Source: Nothopassalora personata
Taxonomy: Eukaryota; Ascomycota; Dothideomycetes; Mycosphaerellales; Mycosphaerellaceae
Reading direction: 5' to 3'
NCBI GenBank assembly: GCA_033816765.1
Contig: CM066287.1
Location: forward strand, 2,976,001 to 3,040,000
Length of the DNA stretch: 64,000 nucleotides
Shown: piece after piece, positions 37,446 to 48,081 of the stretch
How positions within the stretch are numbered: the stretch's first letter is position 1
Layout of the letters: every line of letters begins with the position of its first letter
Position numbers and translations under genes: made by a program
Notes under the pieces: model-generated
Database searches by the model: none
Seen by the model: the letters and a program-made list of their open reading frames with translations, nothing else
Told to the model about the DNA's origin: nothing

Positions 37446-38585
37446 CTAGTACTTCTCGATGTTGATGGTCTTGCGAACACCTCCCAGCTTGCCATCCACG
37501 GTCTCGATATCCGTCTTTCTGAATGTAGTCTTGTAGCGTGGCTGAGCATCATCGCCAGCGGCCTTCATTGCTGCATCTTGAGCGGCCATCTTGGCTTGGC
37601 GCTCGGCATAGCCCTCTGCAGTCTTCCAGTGGTCTGCACGGTCACCTTCGGCAGTGGCGTAGTTGTTCCACTTGGCTTCGAAGCCGCCGGATGGTGGAGG
37701 TCTGGAGGTGGTTGTGGTTGTGGTAGTAGCACGAGGTGGAGGGTTGCCGCCACGGTAGTTGGAGGGCTGGTTGCCGCGGCCTCCACGGTTGTTGGTGGCG
37801 TTTCTGTTATGCTGTTGAGGGCGGTTGTTGTTGGGACGTTGACCGGCTTGCTGCTTGGACCGGCCGTAGCCGCGTGGGATGGAGTTGTATAGACCGATGG
37901 CCATGATGTTAGTGTCGGGGTCGTTGAAGTGTGAGATACGGCGTCCATGGGTCTCGTCGAGAGCTTTGTGGACGAGGCGGCGGTGGTACGCATCTGGTAT
38001 AGGCTTGGTGTAGAGTGCCTTGGCGCCGATGAAGTTCTTGAGAGATGGTGCAAAGCGGCCGTTCATCAGCTCGTTGGCATCATCTTCACCTAGGATAGAG
38101 ACAAGCTGGTTGGCGGCAGGAAGGTTGAAGACAGTGCGATCGTCGGCACTGCTGGTGCTAGCTTTGCTTGAGCCTGAGCCGCGGCGGCTGATGGTGGTGG
38201 TGGTGGTGGTGGCAGAGACACCTGATGACACTTCTGGGTCGGTGGGTGTGTCCCTAGTAGAGATCTCCGCTTTGATGACATTGTTGGTGCTGCCAGCAGA
38301 AGGAGCCGTTGAGTTGGGTTCAGTGGTGACTGCGGCAGTGGTCTTGAGATCTTCACCATTGGTCTTGGTTGAGTCATCGAGCGAGCGGCGGCGCGTCTCT
38401 TTGACTTCTTCACGGCGCTCAGTTTCGAACTCTTCGAGCTCCTTCAAGACGCCGAGAGTGCATGCTGCGGCACCTTGCACGATATAGAACTTGTATGATG
38501 AGAAGTGATTGTGGTTGCTGCAATCGTTGGGTAGTCTGGTAAGAGACCACTGGATGAGGAACTGAACAAGTAGCTTGGACGCCAT
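37446..38585 (-). CDS. Low-complexity protein with Arg/Gly/Asn-rich region, unknown function
   Basis: 380 codons starting at MASKLLVQFL. The N-terminal 60 residues look ordered (SYKFYIVQGAAACTLGVLKE), followed by charged and Ser/Thr-rich stretches with a run of Thr, an ordered patch (ALYTKPIPDAYHRRLVHKAL, then RISHFNDPDTNIMAIGLYNS), an Asn/Gln/Arg/Gly-rich stretch with GGRGN, and a conserved-looking end (GGVRKTINIEKY). Arg/Gly-rich segments of this kind often bind RNA; that is inference. The frame is open upstream to an acceptor-like TTACTTGCAG ending at 38,631, so a 5' exon is possible, including splicing from the truncated P450 upstream. The start is therefore uncertain. Confidence 0.6.
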   Translation of the reverse strand: MASKLLVQFLIQWSLTRLPNDCSNHNHFSSYKFYIVQGAAACTLGVLKELEEFETERREEVKETRRRSLDDSTKTNGEDLKTTAAVTTEPNSTAPSAGSTNNVIKAEISTRDTPTDPEVSSGVSATTTTTTISRRGSGSSKASTSSADDRTVFNLPAANQLVSILGEDDANELMNGRFAPSLKNFIGAKALYTKPIPDAYHRRLVHKALDETHGRRISHFNDPDTNIMAIGLYNSIPRGYGRSKQQAGQRPNNNRPQQHNRNATNNRGGRGNQPSNYRGGNPPPRATTTTTTTSRPPPSGGFEAKWNNYATAEGDRADHWKTAEGYAERQAKMAAQDAAMKAAGDDAQPRYKTTFRKTDIETVDGKLGGVRKTINIEKY

Positions 38586-38832
38586 GAGTAGTTGACTGGT
38601 TTCGATGTTGTTGATTTCGCCAATGTTGAACTGCAAGTAATCAGTCTGCGTTGCGGTCTGAATGCTGCTCTGTGATGCCGCTGGATGTCGAAGTTGGCGA
38701 AGAAAGGAAGAAAGGAACGGAAAGGAAAATTCAGGTTCTTATGCATCGTCTGCTATTGAGAACAATCTCTGCGGGCACAATAGAAAGGATGGCTGGGAGG
38801 TCAGGTATTGTGGCTATTGTTGCGGGACTTAC

Positions 38833-40124
38833 CGCGAGCAACGTGCGCTGAAGCTCAGGGCCAAGCGAAGCATCAAGCCACCTCATTGGGTTGAACTTGT
38901 TCGAGTCATCCCCAAAACGACCGGGATTGAGGTGTACTATTGTCGGCTCGATTGCGATTGTGCTCTGTGATATTGTCAGCCGCCTGACTCGATTGTGGTA
39001 CGCAAGAGTCTGCCACGAGGTTTGCGCGTTGGAGCATGTGACTAAGGCTCGCCACCGAGAGACTTACGCCTGGAGGTATCTTCTGCTCGCCGTCAACTTC
39101 GCCATTGGCTGAGCGATATTGTGGTCCTGTGACGTAGGGTGGATGTAAACGCGTGCACTCGAGTAAAACGGCATGGAGCTTCGACATGCTTGGGCGGGCG
39201 AGGATCAACTGCTTGAAGGTAGGTCGTTGCGGAAGCTGCGCTGCAGCTATCTCTGCTCGCAGCTCCTCAAGCAATTCCGGCGTACTGTAGATGTAATGAA
39301 GCGCGGTCATGATCAAGGCGATTGTTGGGTCTGCCGCCGCCATCGTCAAAGCGAGACAAGTCTCCAGCTCATCCGTGCTGCACATTGCTCCAGAGCTTTG
39401 CGAGCTGACGGTGGGGCCTAGAACCTTGTTCAGCTTCGAAGGCATGAGTTTCGTCATGAGATCGGCGCTGGAGCCGCCAGAGAGCCGCCAGCGCTTCAGC
39501 ATACTGCCTATGAAAGGATGGTAGCGAAGGTATGAGCCGTGCAAAATGGCGTAGAACTTCCAGTTCTTGAGAACGCTCTTGTCGAGCTTGTTGGTGTCAT
39601 AGTCGAGGAATCCTGCTCGCTGGCCAGTGGTACAGCAAAGCATGACCTCGTGGGCATAGCGAGTGAGTAGTTCTGACATGTCGATATTCTCGCCTTTGCC
39701 ACTAGCTATCTTCATCACTGTGAACAGGCTCTCGTTGCAAGAGTCAATCTGTCTCTCCACACTGTAGAGGTTGGCCATGCGAAGAGCGCGCTCGAGGGTG
39801 TATTGACAAGACGGTAGGACAATGTCGGATGTCTGTTGAAGGTTTGGAATGTACACAAGGCTCTTATCGCTGATGCTGAATTCGCCCGGAGCGACTTGGA
39901 CGAGTGGGCCTGGTGAAGCTTTTAGTAAGCGTATTTCCATCAGAGGTGACCGTCATCTTCGCGAACTCACCGTGGCGGTCGTGTAGTCGTCCGACTGCAG
40001 CCCTGTAATCGCCGCGGAGCAGATGGTACAGCTTCCAGAGCCTCGAAACTTTGGCGATGAGCGGGCCTGGCACCTTGAAGCCGCTGAAGAAGAACCGGAT
40101 GAGTGGCCAATCACGAAACGTCAT
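38833..40124 (-). pseudogene. Cytochrome P450 lacking the haem-binding region
   Basis: Three exons (39971-40124, 39068-39909, 38833-38964), with introns of 61 and 103 bp, give 376 in-frame codons. P450 features run in order: VPGPLIAKV near the start, VAPGEFSISD, the K-helix E-x-x-R in LLECTRLHPPYVTGP, IPPGSTIAIEPTIVHLNPGR across an intron, and FNPMRWLDASL. The F-x-x-G-x-x-x-C-x-G haem loop that should come next is absent: exon 3 ends at a GTAAGT donor and the following 250 bp encode nothing like it. The I-helix threonine motif is also poor. No N-terminal membrane anchor is visible. As it stands the product could not bind haem. The donor is in phase with the acceptor of the next gene, so a fusion transcript is conceivable. 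Confidence 0.75.
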
Positions 40125-40971
40125 GGTGGCTGATGGAAGCTTGTAGGTGTCTGGCGAGGAAGGTGACTGTGGTGGATCGGAGACAAACGGCTACGTGCGC
40201 TGTAGCTGACTGTACTGTAGATTATGGTTTCTGAAAGTAGGTTGATTCGGTTGAAGGCGGTACTAAGTGGACTCGTTTGAAGGTGTGGAGGTGTCGGGTG
40301 AGAGTCCAACGGGTGGCGAAGTGGACTAAGCTACAGCCACACCAACAGGTTGTGAAAGGAAGGCACGATTGCTCGGGTCAAAACGGATCTCTTCATAGTA
40401 CACACAGAGAGGCTTTGCATGCACCGAAGCCCTGAAGCGCTTCACGCCATATCAACAGCTGAAGCTGCTGCTTGATCCTGCTAAGGGGTTGATTCGATGC
40501 GCAGAGCATAGTCCCTAGCGCGAGGCGTGGACGCGGCGGCAGGTCTGAGTTATTCGCAATGGTAAGATCGCGACTTAGCAATAAGTGATTGACGACTAAT
40601 TGTCCACATCTCCTGATACTCAGCAGCACGATGCTGTCGTCTCGACTCCTAACGGCCTCTGCAGCTCGCGTACCATGGGAGACCCCACAGAGGCGAGAGC
40701 GATTGAGAACAATCGCCCGCTATTACGCTGCTGCATCCTACCGTATTGCAGAGCAGCGCATCCGCAATGCTTGACGAGTAGGGTGGGTGTGCATATGTGA
40801 GATGTGAGGGCTGCGACGTGAAGTCAAGCTCGCCGGGAATAACGCTTCGTCACGCGACAGTTTCGCGTTGTGGCGCACCGTCATCGGTCGTTGCTGCCGA
40901 TCGACAAATGTGCATTGCCTCCATAATAGGCACAATCCAGTCTCCCTACACATAGCAATCGCACAGTCGAC
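40125..40971. other. Intergenic region with one small ORF
   Basis: About 850 bp. The plus-strand ORF 40,631-40,777 encodes 48 residues starting MLSSRLLTASAARV, which resembles a mitochondrial presequence, but it has no further support. The rest holds the promoters of the flanking divergent genes. Confidence 0.35.
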
Positions 40972-41454
40972 ATGCAGTGCACCAAAGTCATTCGTACCAT
41001 CCGGCCTGGATTCTTCCGCCGACCGTTCTCAGCCCCCACAGCCATCAAGTCTTCCTGGAGTACAGGCCCGTCTCCACCACGCCTGCCCAAAGAAGATCAG
41101 GAAATCTTCGAGCGACTACAAAAGCAATCAACCGGCGCTTTCAGTACCCCAAAGCAGCCTGAACAGGACACAGCGAAGCACAGTGACATCGACGTGGCAG
41201 CTGAAAGTCCAGAGATTGGCAATGCAGCGATGAGATCAAGCGAGGCAGACAAGATGCTTGAACAGCTACGGGAAAGAGCACGACTGGCGGCGAAGGGCGA
41301 TGGAGAGGAGCTACACCCGAACGTACGAAGGGGAGCAGCGCCCGAGTTCGACGGCGATACCAACCCGCAGACAGGCGAAGTTGGCGGGCCCAAGAACGAT
41401 CCTTTGAGATGGCGTGGCGATTGGAGTTACAACGGCAGGGTCACAGATTTCTAA
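40972..41454 (+). CDS. Succinate dehydrogenase assembly factor 4-like mitochondrial protein
   Basis: A single exon of 160 residues. The N terminus is a mitochondrial presequence rich in Arg and Ser (TIRPGFFRRPFSAPTAIKSS). The C-terminal 35 residues carry the family signature FDGDTNPQTGEVGGPKNDPL followed by RWRGDWSYNGRVTDF. SDHAF4 (yeast Sdh8) binds flavinated Sdh1 in the matrix before it joins Sdh2. The middle is an acidic helix region (SSEADKMLEQLRERARLAAK). The first ATG is chosen because the presequence follows directly. It is convergent with the thioesterase gene; only 66 bp separate the two stops. Confidence 0.85.
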   Translation: MQCTKVIRTIRPGFFRRPFSAPTAIKSSWSTGPSPPRLPKEDQEIFERLQKQSTGAFSTPKQPEQDTAKHSDIDVAAESPEIGNAAMRSSEADKMLEQLRERARLAAKGDGEELHPNVRRGAAPEFDGDTNPQTGEVGGPKNDPLRWRGDWSYNGRVTDF

Positions 41455-41520
41455 ATAAAAGGCGAATTTCTATGTGTATGACATGCGCGAATTGATTCGA
41501 GCGGAAATAGAATTGGGATA

Positions 41521-42228
41521 CTACATTTTCTCGCCCTCCACGTTGTACTTGTGATGCTCGCATGCTGCAATCTTCGCTCCGTCAGACTCCCTCATCATGA
41601 TTCCTTTCAGGAGAGCAAGTCGTCTCCCTGCATGAACAACCTATACTGATCAGCTGGCGCGTTGAGGACCGTCGATTTCTCTCTCACCTCAGCTTCCAGC
41701 CGGATGATCTCTCCCTCAGCAGCGGGCCTGAGGTAGCTACAGTTGAGAGTCCTTGTCGTGCCGGTGCGCTCCCAGAAACCGGGCCTTCCAATAATCTGTA
41801 CAGCAAATATGAGATTCCTTCAAACAAAGCAGTCGGCGTGGGTTTAGCGTCTCGTACAAAAAGAAGCCATGAGGTACAGATATCAAAGATAGTCGCCACG
41901 GCGCCGCCGTGGATGCCTCCTGCCGGGTTCAAGTATTCTGGCACAACTGGAAAGCGATAGACGATTCGGGACGTTGACGGCGAATCTTGCTCAGCGTCCA
42001 CTATTTCCAAGTTTTCCAGAAATGGTAGCGAAAAGTGATTTGGGGAATTCGACTTGAGCTAAGGAGAATGAAGTGTCAGCTGTCGTTGTCGTAGAGAAGA
42101 GCTCATGTTACGGGCAGTCGCTCAGGCTGCACAGCGATAACACGACTGACTTGCTTATGGACTGGGTCCACGATTCGATGGATTATCTCCTTGCAGCGCG
42201 CAGACTCATCCGCATGCTTGGTTGCCAT
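41521..42228 (-). CDS. PaaI/ACOT13-type hotdog thioesterase
   Basis: Four exons (42112-42228, 41858-42058, 41688-41795, 41521-41640), all phase 0, with introns of 53, 62 and 47 bp, encode 181 residues. The hotdog-fold signature NPAGGIHGGAVATIFDICTS holds the conserved Gly and Asp of the active site, followed by GTTRTLNCSYLRPAAEGEII and VVHAGRRLALLKGIMMRESD. Such enzymes hydrolyse acyl-CoA thioesters; the substrate cannot be read from the sequence. No targeting peptide is evident. This is the last intact host gene before the RIP block, which begins about 220 bp beyond its start codon, so its promoter borders mutated repeat DNA. Confidence 0.88.
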
Positions 42229-42815
42229 TTCTCGGGATTAGCTGTGTAGACAGGAGTCGTTTGTCTTCATGAATAGCCATATCATCTGACCTTATTATAC
42301 TTAAAGTCTCCTCTATTACCCTTGTCAAGTCACAACAGGGTTGATATGGGGTCCAGCTGTTGTGAATCAGGTGACCAATGGCTGTGTTAGTTAGGACTTA
42401 GCACACACACACACTATATCACACTGTTTCTGTAGCTAGATGGTCTTATACCCTATAGCAATTTATAAGGGTTACTAATCCACCCTATCGTTTTACTCTA
42501 GAAGCTTATACTCGTTAAATACCTATTTATAATAGGTTATAAGCCGGAGTACTCCTCTACCTATTTAATTTAAAACCTAAATTGTTATCGAAGCTCTATT
42601 AAGGATTAGCTTACCTTACTAGTGGACCCGACCCTATATCTGTTTTACGGATAACTATCTAATCGATTTAAGAACTACTATAGGATATCGGCACTAAGCA
42701 TTATTACCGTAGTATAGCATCTAAAAGAGCTAGACTAGATATAGAGTTTAGAAACAATACCTCTAGTAACCTAGTAAGGTCTACTAAGGATAACTAGGTA
42801 CTTAGAAAAGGCGTA

Positions 42816-43306
42816 TAGTTTTAGGTATAGAAATCTATGCTAATTAGCGTACTACTAGAGAAGGATCTAGTTAGATATATTATCTATAACCTAGACTAGG
42901 TTAATCTAAAGTATACTCTAAATAGGGCAGCTTATAAACAACCCTAAGATACGACTAAGAATGCCTAGAATAAGACTACTACCTAGAATAAATCTCCTTA
43001 GGACATTACTAGTAGTATAGGATATAAAGCTGCCTATAAGCGATAGAAGAAAGAGGATACATAATCTTTTAGCATTATTATAGCTAGATTAGACTCTACT
43101 CTAAGGCTAAACTTTAGAGATATAGACAAGTTAGCTAAGGGATTATATAATTTAATTAAGGTAATATATAAGCTAGTTATTATAATTAATCTATATAATA
43201 CTAATGTCTACTAACTACCCTATGTAGGTCTGTCCGAGTTGTAGTAGTATAGAGCGGCGCTTATGTAAGCAGGGGTATTTGCCGGTCCCGGGACCGTGAA
43301 ATTAGG
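42816..43306 (+). mobile_element. RIP-degraded element fragment, gag-like, split by the Gypsy-1 insertion
   Basis: A plus-strand quasi-frame broken only by TAG/TAA stops (for example LVRYIIYNLD, LAKGLYNLIKVIYKLVIIIN and AGVFAGPGTVKLG) runs into the TTAGG target site of the Gypsy-1 element. It may continue beyond 50,775. The family is not recognised. Confidence 0.4.
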
Positions 43307-43711
43307 TGTTAGGTTTAGTATAACCTAATAATATTACAAGTTAAGAAGACAAGCTTAATCGGGTTTATTCTCGGGCCGATAGGAAGTCGAGGGAGAGTAA
43401 TAAAGTAGTAGCCGTCTTGTCTTGTAAAGATTAAGCAGCAGTAAGGCAGAGGTTAGGTTATAGTGTATTCTAAACAGTAATATTAAACAGTAAGTTAAAA
43501 CGCCTCGAAACTATAGGGGGTTCTTAGCGTTCCTAAATATAAAGGAGATTCGTAGATCTCGGTAATTAGTCTAATTATTCTAAGCATAAGCAGTCTAATT
43601 AGTCTAAGCATAAGTAGTCTAATCGCTCTAAGTCTAAGCGCTTAGGTAGGATAAGTTACGTGTTTATCTTATCGTTATAATTCTAGGGTCCGTAGGAATT
43701 ATTCCGTAATA
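43307..43711 (-). repeat. Gypsy-1 LTR (3' LTR of the minus-strand element)
   Basis: 405 bp, pairs with 50,371-50,774. It retains CpA at several sites (for example GCAGCAG) where the other LTR has TpA. Confidence 0.9.
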
Positions 43712-44069
43712 CTATCCCCTTCTTAGCCTAGCTTCGTCCCGAAGCTTCTTAAGCCGTTATTATTTCTTATAGTAATAGTTAACTATGTCTTCTTCCTCCT
43801 ATAAACGCCGTTAACGACTTGCTTAGGATACCGAAGTTTCTAGTATTAAAATAGCTCTATACACGAATTGTTAGAAGTCTCGATCCTCGGGCGTAGTAGT
43901 AAAGTATATCGTAGGTTCTCGGTCTAGAAAGTGTTCGGCCTATATTCGAAAAGGCTATAAGGATTGCGATATACGTCTTTCTCGTCCGGAGTAGGAACGT
44001 CTTCGCGATTCGCGCGATAATCTTAAGCTAGAGCTTAAGAGGATTAAAGAGGAGGAGGTACGGCTAAAG

Positions 44070-44267
44070 ATGCGTAAGATCCGTCTTCGGAAACAGCTAC
44101 GATTAGCTAAGCGTCGCACCGACGATGCCGTCGCTAAGGAGTTAGAGGAGCTCGAGGAGGAAGAGGCGCGCGAGGAGCTAGCGTCTCTTAAGCGGGCGTC
44201 GGGGGTAGAGATGTCGCCTTCGCTAGTTTCTTTCTCGGATATCCTAGAGATGCCCGTAAATAACTAG
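44070..44267 (+). CDS. Antisense coiled-coil ORF inside Gypsy-1, between integrase and 3' LTR
   Basis: A 65-codon intact frame, opposite to pol, rich in Lys/Arg/Glu (LRLAKRRTDDAVAKELEELE) and ending in a Ser/Pro/Val stretch. The same frame can be followed upstream to about 43,790 with only a few stops, through RKCSAYIRKGYKDCD, a Cys-containing patch. A Cys patch followed by a coiled coil suggests a DNA-binding or dimerising protein. In the otherwise dead element this is one of the longest stop-free stretches. It may be an accessory ORF of the family; function unknown. Confidence 0.45.
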   Translation: MRKIRLRKQLRLAKRRTDDAVAKELEELEEEEAREELASLKRASGVEMSPSLVSFSDILEMPVNN

Positions 44268-44363
44268 GTAGCGCTTTCTAGAGCGGAGCCTTAGGGCGAG
44301 TCCCTAGGGGTAGAGACTTATTAGGGTATTTATTCGTAAGTCGTGTCCCTATTCTTATTAATC

Positions 44364-44436
44364 GGCTAGGTAGCTTAGTAGTAGAGCGTAAGCTATCTAT
44401 ACTCTTAAGGTCGTAGGTTCGATTCCTACCCTAGTC
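44364..44436 (+). pseudogene. tRNA-like sequence inside Gypsy-1
   Basis: A near-complete cloverleaf: acceptor strands 44,364-44,370 and 44,430-44,436 pair over 7 bp (one G-U); a 4-bp D stem (G-C-T-T with G-A-G-C) lies in an A-box-like context; a 5-bp T stem GTAGG/CCTAC encloses TTCGATT, so the B box GGTTCGATTCC is perfect. The anticodon arm is abnormal: only 4 bp pair and the loop is 11 nt, so no anticodon can be assigned. It lies antisense to the end of pol. Confidence 0.55.
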
Positions 44437-45126
44437 GCTCGTCGGCCGAGAGATCGATTGTCGTTAGTTATATCGGCGGACCTATTTTTAGTATTGTCGG
44501 ATCTTTTGCTAACAGTTTTGTAGGTTTTGTTTTAGTTCCTAGGTATTTTCTAATTCGTCGTATCCTTTCTACTTAATAAGGTATCGCTAACCTTTCTTAT
44601 CTAGGATTTTTTCAACTTTAAATTCGTTTTCTGCTTCTAGCTCGAAATAGAAGCTTTCCTAGTAGGGTGTTTCGGCGTCTACGGGTTCTAACTTAGAGAT
44701 ATAGAAGACTAGGTAGATTTTTGCGTTAGGTAGTAGCCGTAGACGGTAGTTAACTAGTCCTATAGCTTTATCGATAAAAAATAGTCCGACCTTAACGTAA
44801 TCTAGTTTCTTAGTCTATCTTCTTATTCTTAAGTTTTTTATAAGGAGATAGACCTTATCCCCCTCTTTTAGTAGAGGTACTATTTTTCTTATGTCCTACC
44901 GTTATTAAGACAGTTTTTATTATGCATCTTCGATCGCCTTACGTGTTTCTTTATACACTTCCTTAAGAGTATCCGTCGTTACGATTGCTCTTTTAGCTTA
45001 TAGGTAAGATCTAGGTGTTCTAAATAGGTTAGGATCTTTTCTAAAATTCGTATAAAATAGTATCGTTAAAGTTGTCTCCGATTTGTAGTTGTTTAGTACA
45101 ATCTACGCTATTAGTAGTAATAAAAC

Positions 45127-45583
45127 TGTTAGGAACCGCTGTACGTTATCACAACTCGGGCTTGGATCTTTGCAGGGATGTCTCAATCAGTTATGAAGGT
45201 AGTGGTTCCAAACAGTATATGGTGTATACTTAAAATGAGTTGAGCACGAGGCTCCTATCTACTTGCAAAAGAGCGTCGTCTATATAGTGCCGTGTCTTGG
45301 CGTGATCTTTCCTGCTCTCTCTGCTCTCTCTGCTCTCTCGAGAGAGCACCCGAGAGCACTGAGAGCACTCTGCATATCGGGTGCATCCGCTGGTCTGCTG
45401 GCATCGATTGGTTGGCTACGGGCTTCCCCAGACCGATCCGTAACACCTCCTGCTCTCTCTGCTCTCTCTGCTCTCTCGAGAGAGCACCCGAGAGCACTGA
45501 GAGCACTCTGCATATCGGGTGCATCCGCTGGTCTGCTGGCATCGATTGGTTGGCTACGGGCTTCCCCAGACCGATCCGTAACA
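45127..45583. mobile_element. Young solo LTR nested in Gypsy-1, not affected by RIP
   Basis: 457 bp beginning TGTTA and ending TAACA, flanked on both sides by AAAAC (45,122-45,126 and 45,584-45,588). Unlike everything around it, it is full of CpA and TpG, so it inserted after RIP of its host element. The 3' part is a tandem duplication. No internal region or second LTR is present, so it is a solo LTR or a very small non-autonomous element. Confidence 0.85.
45311..45583. repeat. Tandem duplication of a 138-bp unit within the solo LTR
   Basis: Two near-identical copies (45,311-45,448 and 45,449-45,583), each starting with repeats of CTGCTCTCT, an inverted motif around CTCTCGAGAG, and ending in GATCCGTAACA. 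Open frames on both strands here are repeat artefacts. Confidence 0.9.
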
Positions 45584-48081
45584 AAAACCTAGTTGTCTTA
45601 CGCGTAGTTAATGTAGTGTCGTAGGTATTGCTCTAGCGTTTAATTTATCCTTTCGGTTTATCCGTCTGTCTCCGGATAATATACTATTAATAGCTTATGT
45701 TTAATTCCGATTGTTTCTATAAGCGTCTTCTAGTAGTTCGATGTAAATAGCTTATCTCTATCCGTTATAAACGCTTAAGGGAATCCGTAGTATTGGATAA
45801 GTCTATCTAGTACGAGGTATCCAAGCTGCTCTACATTATATGTCTCTAATATAGGAATGAAGTATACGTATTTTATAAGTCTATTAACTATAACTAGTAT
45901 TATGTCGTATAGTTGTTTCGTAACTTAGTCTCTTAACGGTAGGAGTTTCGTAATAAAGTCTATTATAACTTCGTCCTATAGTTTTGTCGGTAGTGTCCTA
46001 AACTATATGTAACCGTATTTTATATGTCTCGTAGCCTTATTTCGTTAGTAGTGTACGTATTATTTAATGTAGCGTAACACCTTAAGTCTTATCTATAGGA
46101 ATAAGAAACTACGTTATATTAGGTCTATTGTTTTTAAAGTTCTAGGGTGTCTATAAGTTAGTCCGTTGTAATGTTATCGTATATATTCTTCTTCTCGATC
46201 CCTTAGTACCTAGTATTTTCCTTACGATATAGGGAATTGTTCGTCCTTATCGCCTAATATCCGTACGATGTTATTAAATTCCCTTATATTAGCGCTAAGA
46301 CTTCCGTCGGGGTTCGTCTTTAGTACTTTATGTTGCACTAGTTCTTTTCCTTCTATATAGTTGCTTCTTTGACTTAGCGCGTCGGCGCGGCTATTCTCTC
46401 GTCCTAGAGTATATTTAATTTCGAACTTATACTGTCCTAGTAGCTCCGACTAGCGGGCTTACCTTCGGGTAAGTTCTTTCGTCGTTGTAAAGTATATAAG
46501 ATTCTTATAGTTAGAAAGAATCGTTAACTTCGGTAGGCCCTTAACATATACTCTCTAACGTTATATAGTAGCAATAATAGCTAGAAGCTCTTTATTATAG
46601 ATGTCGTAGTTCTATTCCGCTATAGTCATTTTCCGGGAGTAATAGGCTACTAGGTGTCTCTACCTATCGTGTATCTATATTAGACACGCGCCTATTGCTA
46701 TATTAGACGCATCGGTCTCGATGTAGACTTCCTTACTACTATCGAATAGTCGAAGCGTAGGGGCTAAAGCGTATTGTTCCTTAAGTTTCTTAAATGCTTT
46801 AATCTGTTCCTTTTCCTATTTCTAGGTAACGTCTTTTCTTATAAGTATCGTTATTAGTACTACTATCTTTACGTAGTCCTTAATGAATTTCCGGTTGTAG
46901 TTCGCTAGTCTAAGGAATGATTATACGTCCTTAACTGTCTTTAGTTCTAGCTATTCTCTAATTGACTATGTCTTCGTAGGGTCGATCGTTATCCCTATAG
47001 TGCTAATAATAAAGCCTAAGAATTTAACTTCTTTCTTATAGAATTCGCATTTCTCGGGTGCTGTCTTAAATCCTAAACGCGTAAGTCGTTCGAATACGTC
47101 CTAGACTTGCTTTATGTAATTCTAAAGGGATCCTTTCGTGTAGACTAATATATCGTCTATATAAGCGATAATGTATACGTCGAGTAGGTCTCTAAGTGTT
47201 CCGGTAACAAGGTCCTAATAGGATGCGGGTGCGTTAGTTAATCCTATTAGTATAACTAAAAATTCGTAAAGTCCGTATCTTGTTCTAAAAGCGGTTTTCT
47301 ATTCTTCTCCTTCTACTATCCGTATAGTGTAGAAGGCGTCTCGTAGGTTAATCTTCGTGTACTAGTCTAATCCGGTTAATCTATCTTATGCTTCTTCGAT
47401 GTTAGGTAGCGGGTATCGGTTCTTAATCGTAATCTCGTTTAACTTCCTATAGTCTTATACGAGTCGCAACTTCCCGTTTACTTTTAGAACGAACATATAT
47501 AGAGTTCCTACACTTAAGGTAGACTTTCTTATCTATTCTTTAGCTAGCTTCTCCTTTAGCTATTCTCGTAGGGTCTATAGCTCTTTCTTAGACATTTAAT
47601 ATAGGGGTTCCTATAGAGGCTCTTTCCCTAGCTAAATGTTTATCTTATAATCCTATAGTTAGTACTTAGGTAAGGCATCCTTACCTCTTTCCTCTTTAAA
47701 GAGTCGCGACTACTTACGATACTCCTTAGGAATACTTAACTCTAAGATGTTAGTATCCTTCGATAGTACGTTACTTCTATTACTACTAGTAACTTCGTAA
47801 CTCGGCGGCCCTACGCTAGTGTCTATCCCGGTCGAAGGTAATTCTTCTATCCTTCTATTCGGCGTAAGCTATATCCTATTTAGCTGTCTCTTTACCTTAT
47901 CTACTAGCGAACGCTACCGCTACGTAGGCTAAATGTCGATAACGTAGTCGTATTCCCTAAATGTAAGTACTCCTCTTCTCTAGTCGATTACTAGATTATA
48001 CTTTCTTAACTAAGGCATACCTAGTACGATGTTATAACTAGCTATGTTAGTAATATCTAAGATAATCTCCTCGTAGTACCG

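Noticed and set aside
45255..45624. Mirror-image ORFs of about 77-110 codons on both strands
   Set aside because: They arise from the CTCTCT-rich tandem duplication of the solo LTR and have repeat-like, strand-symmetric translations.
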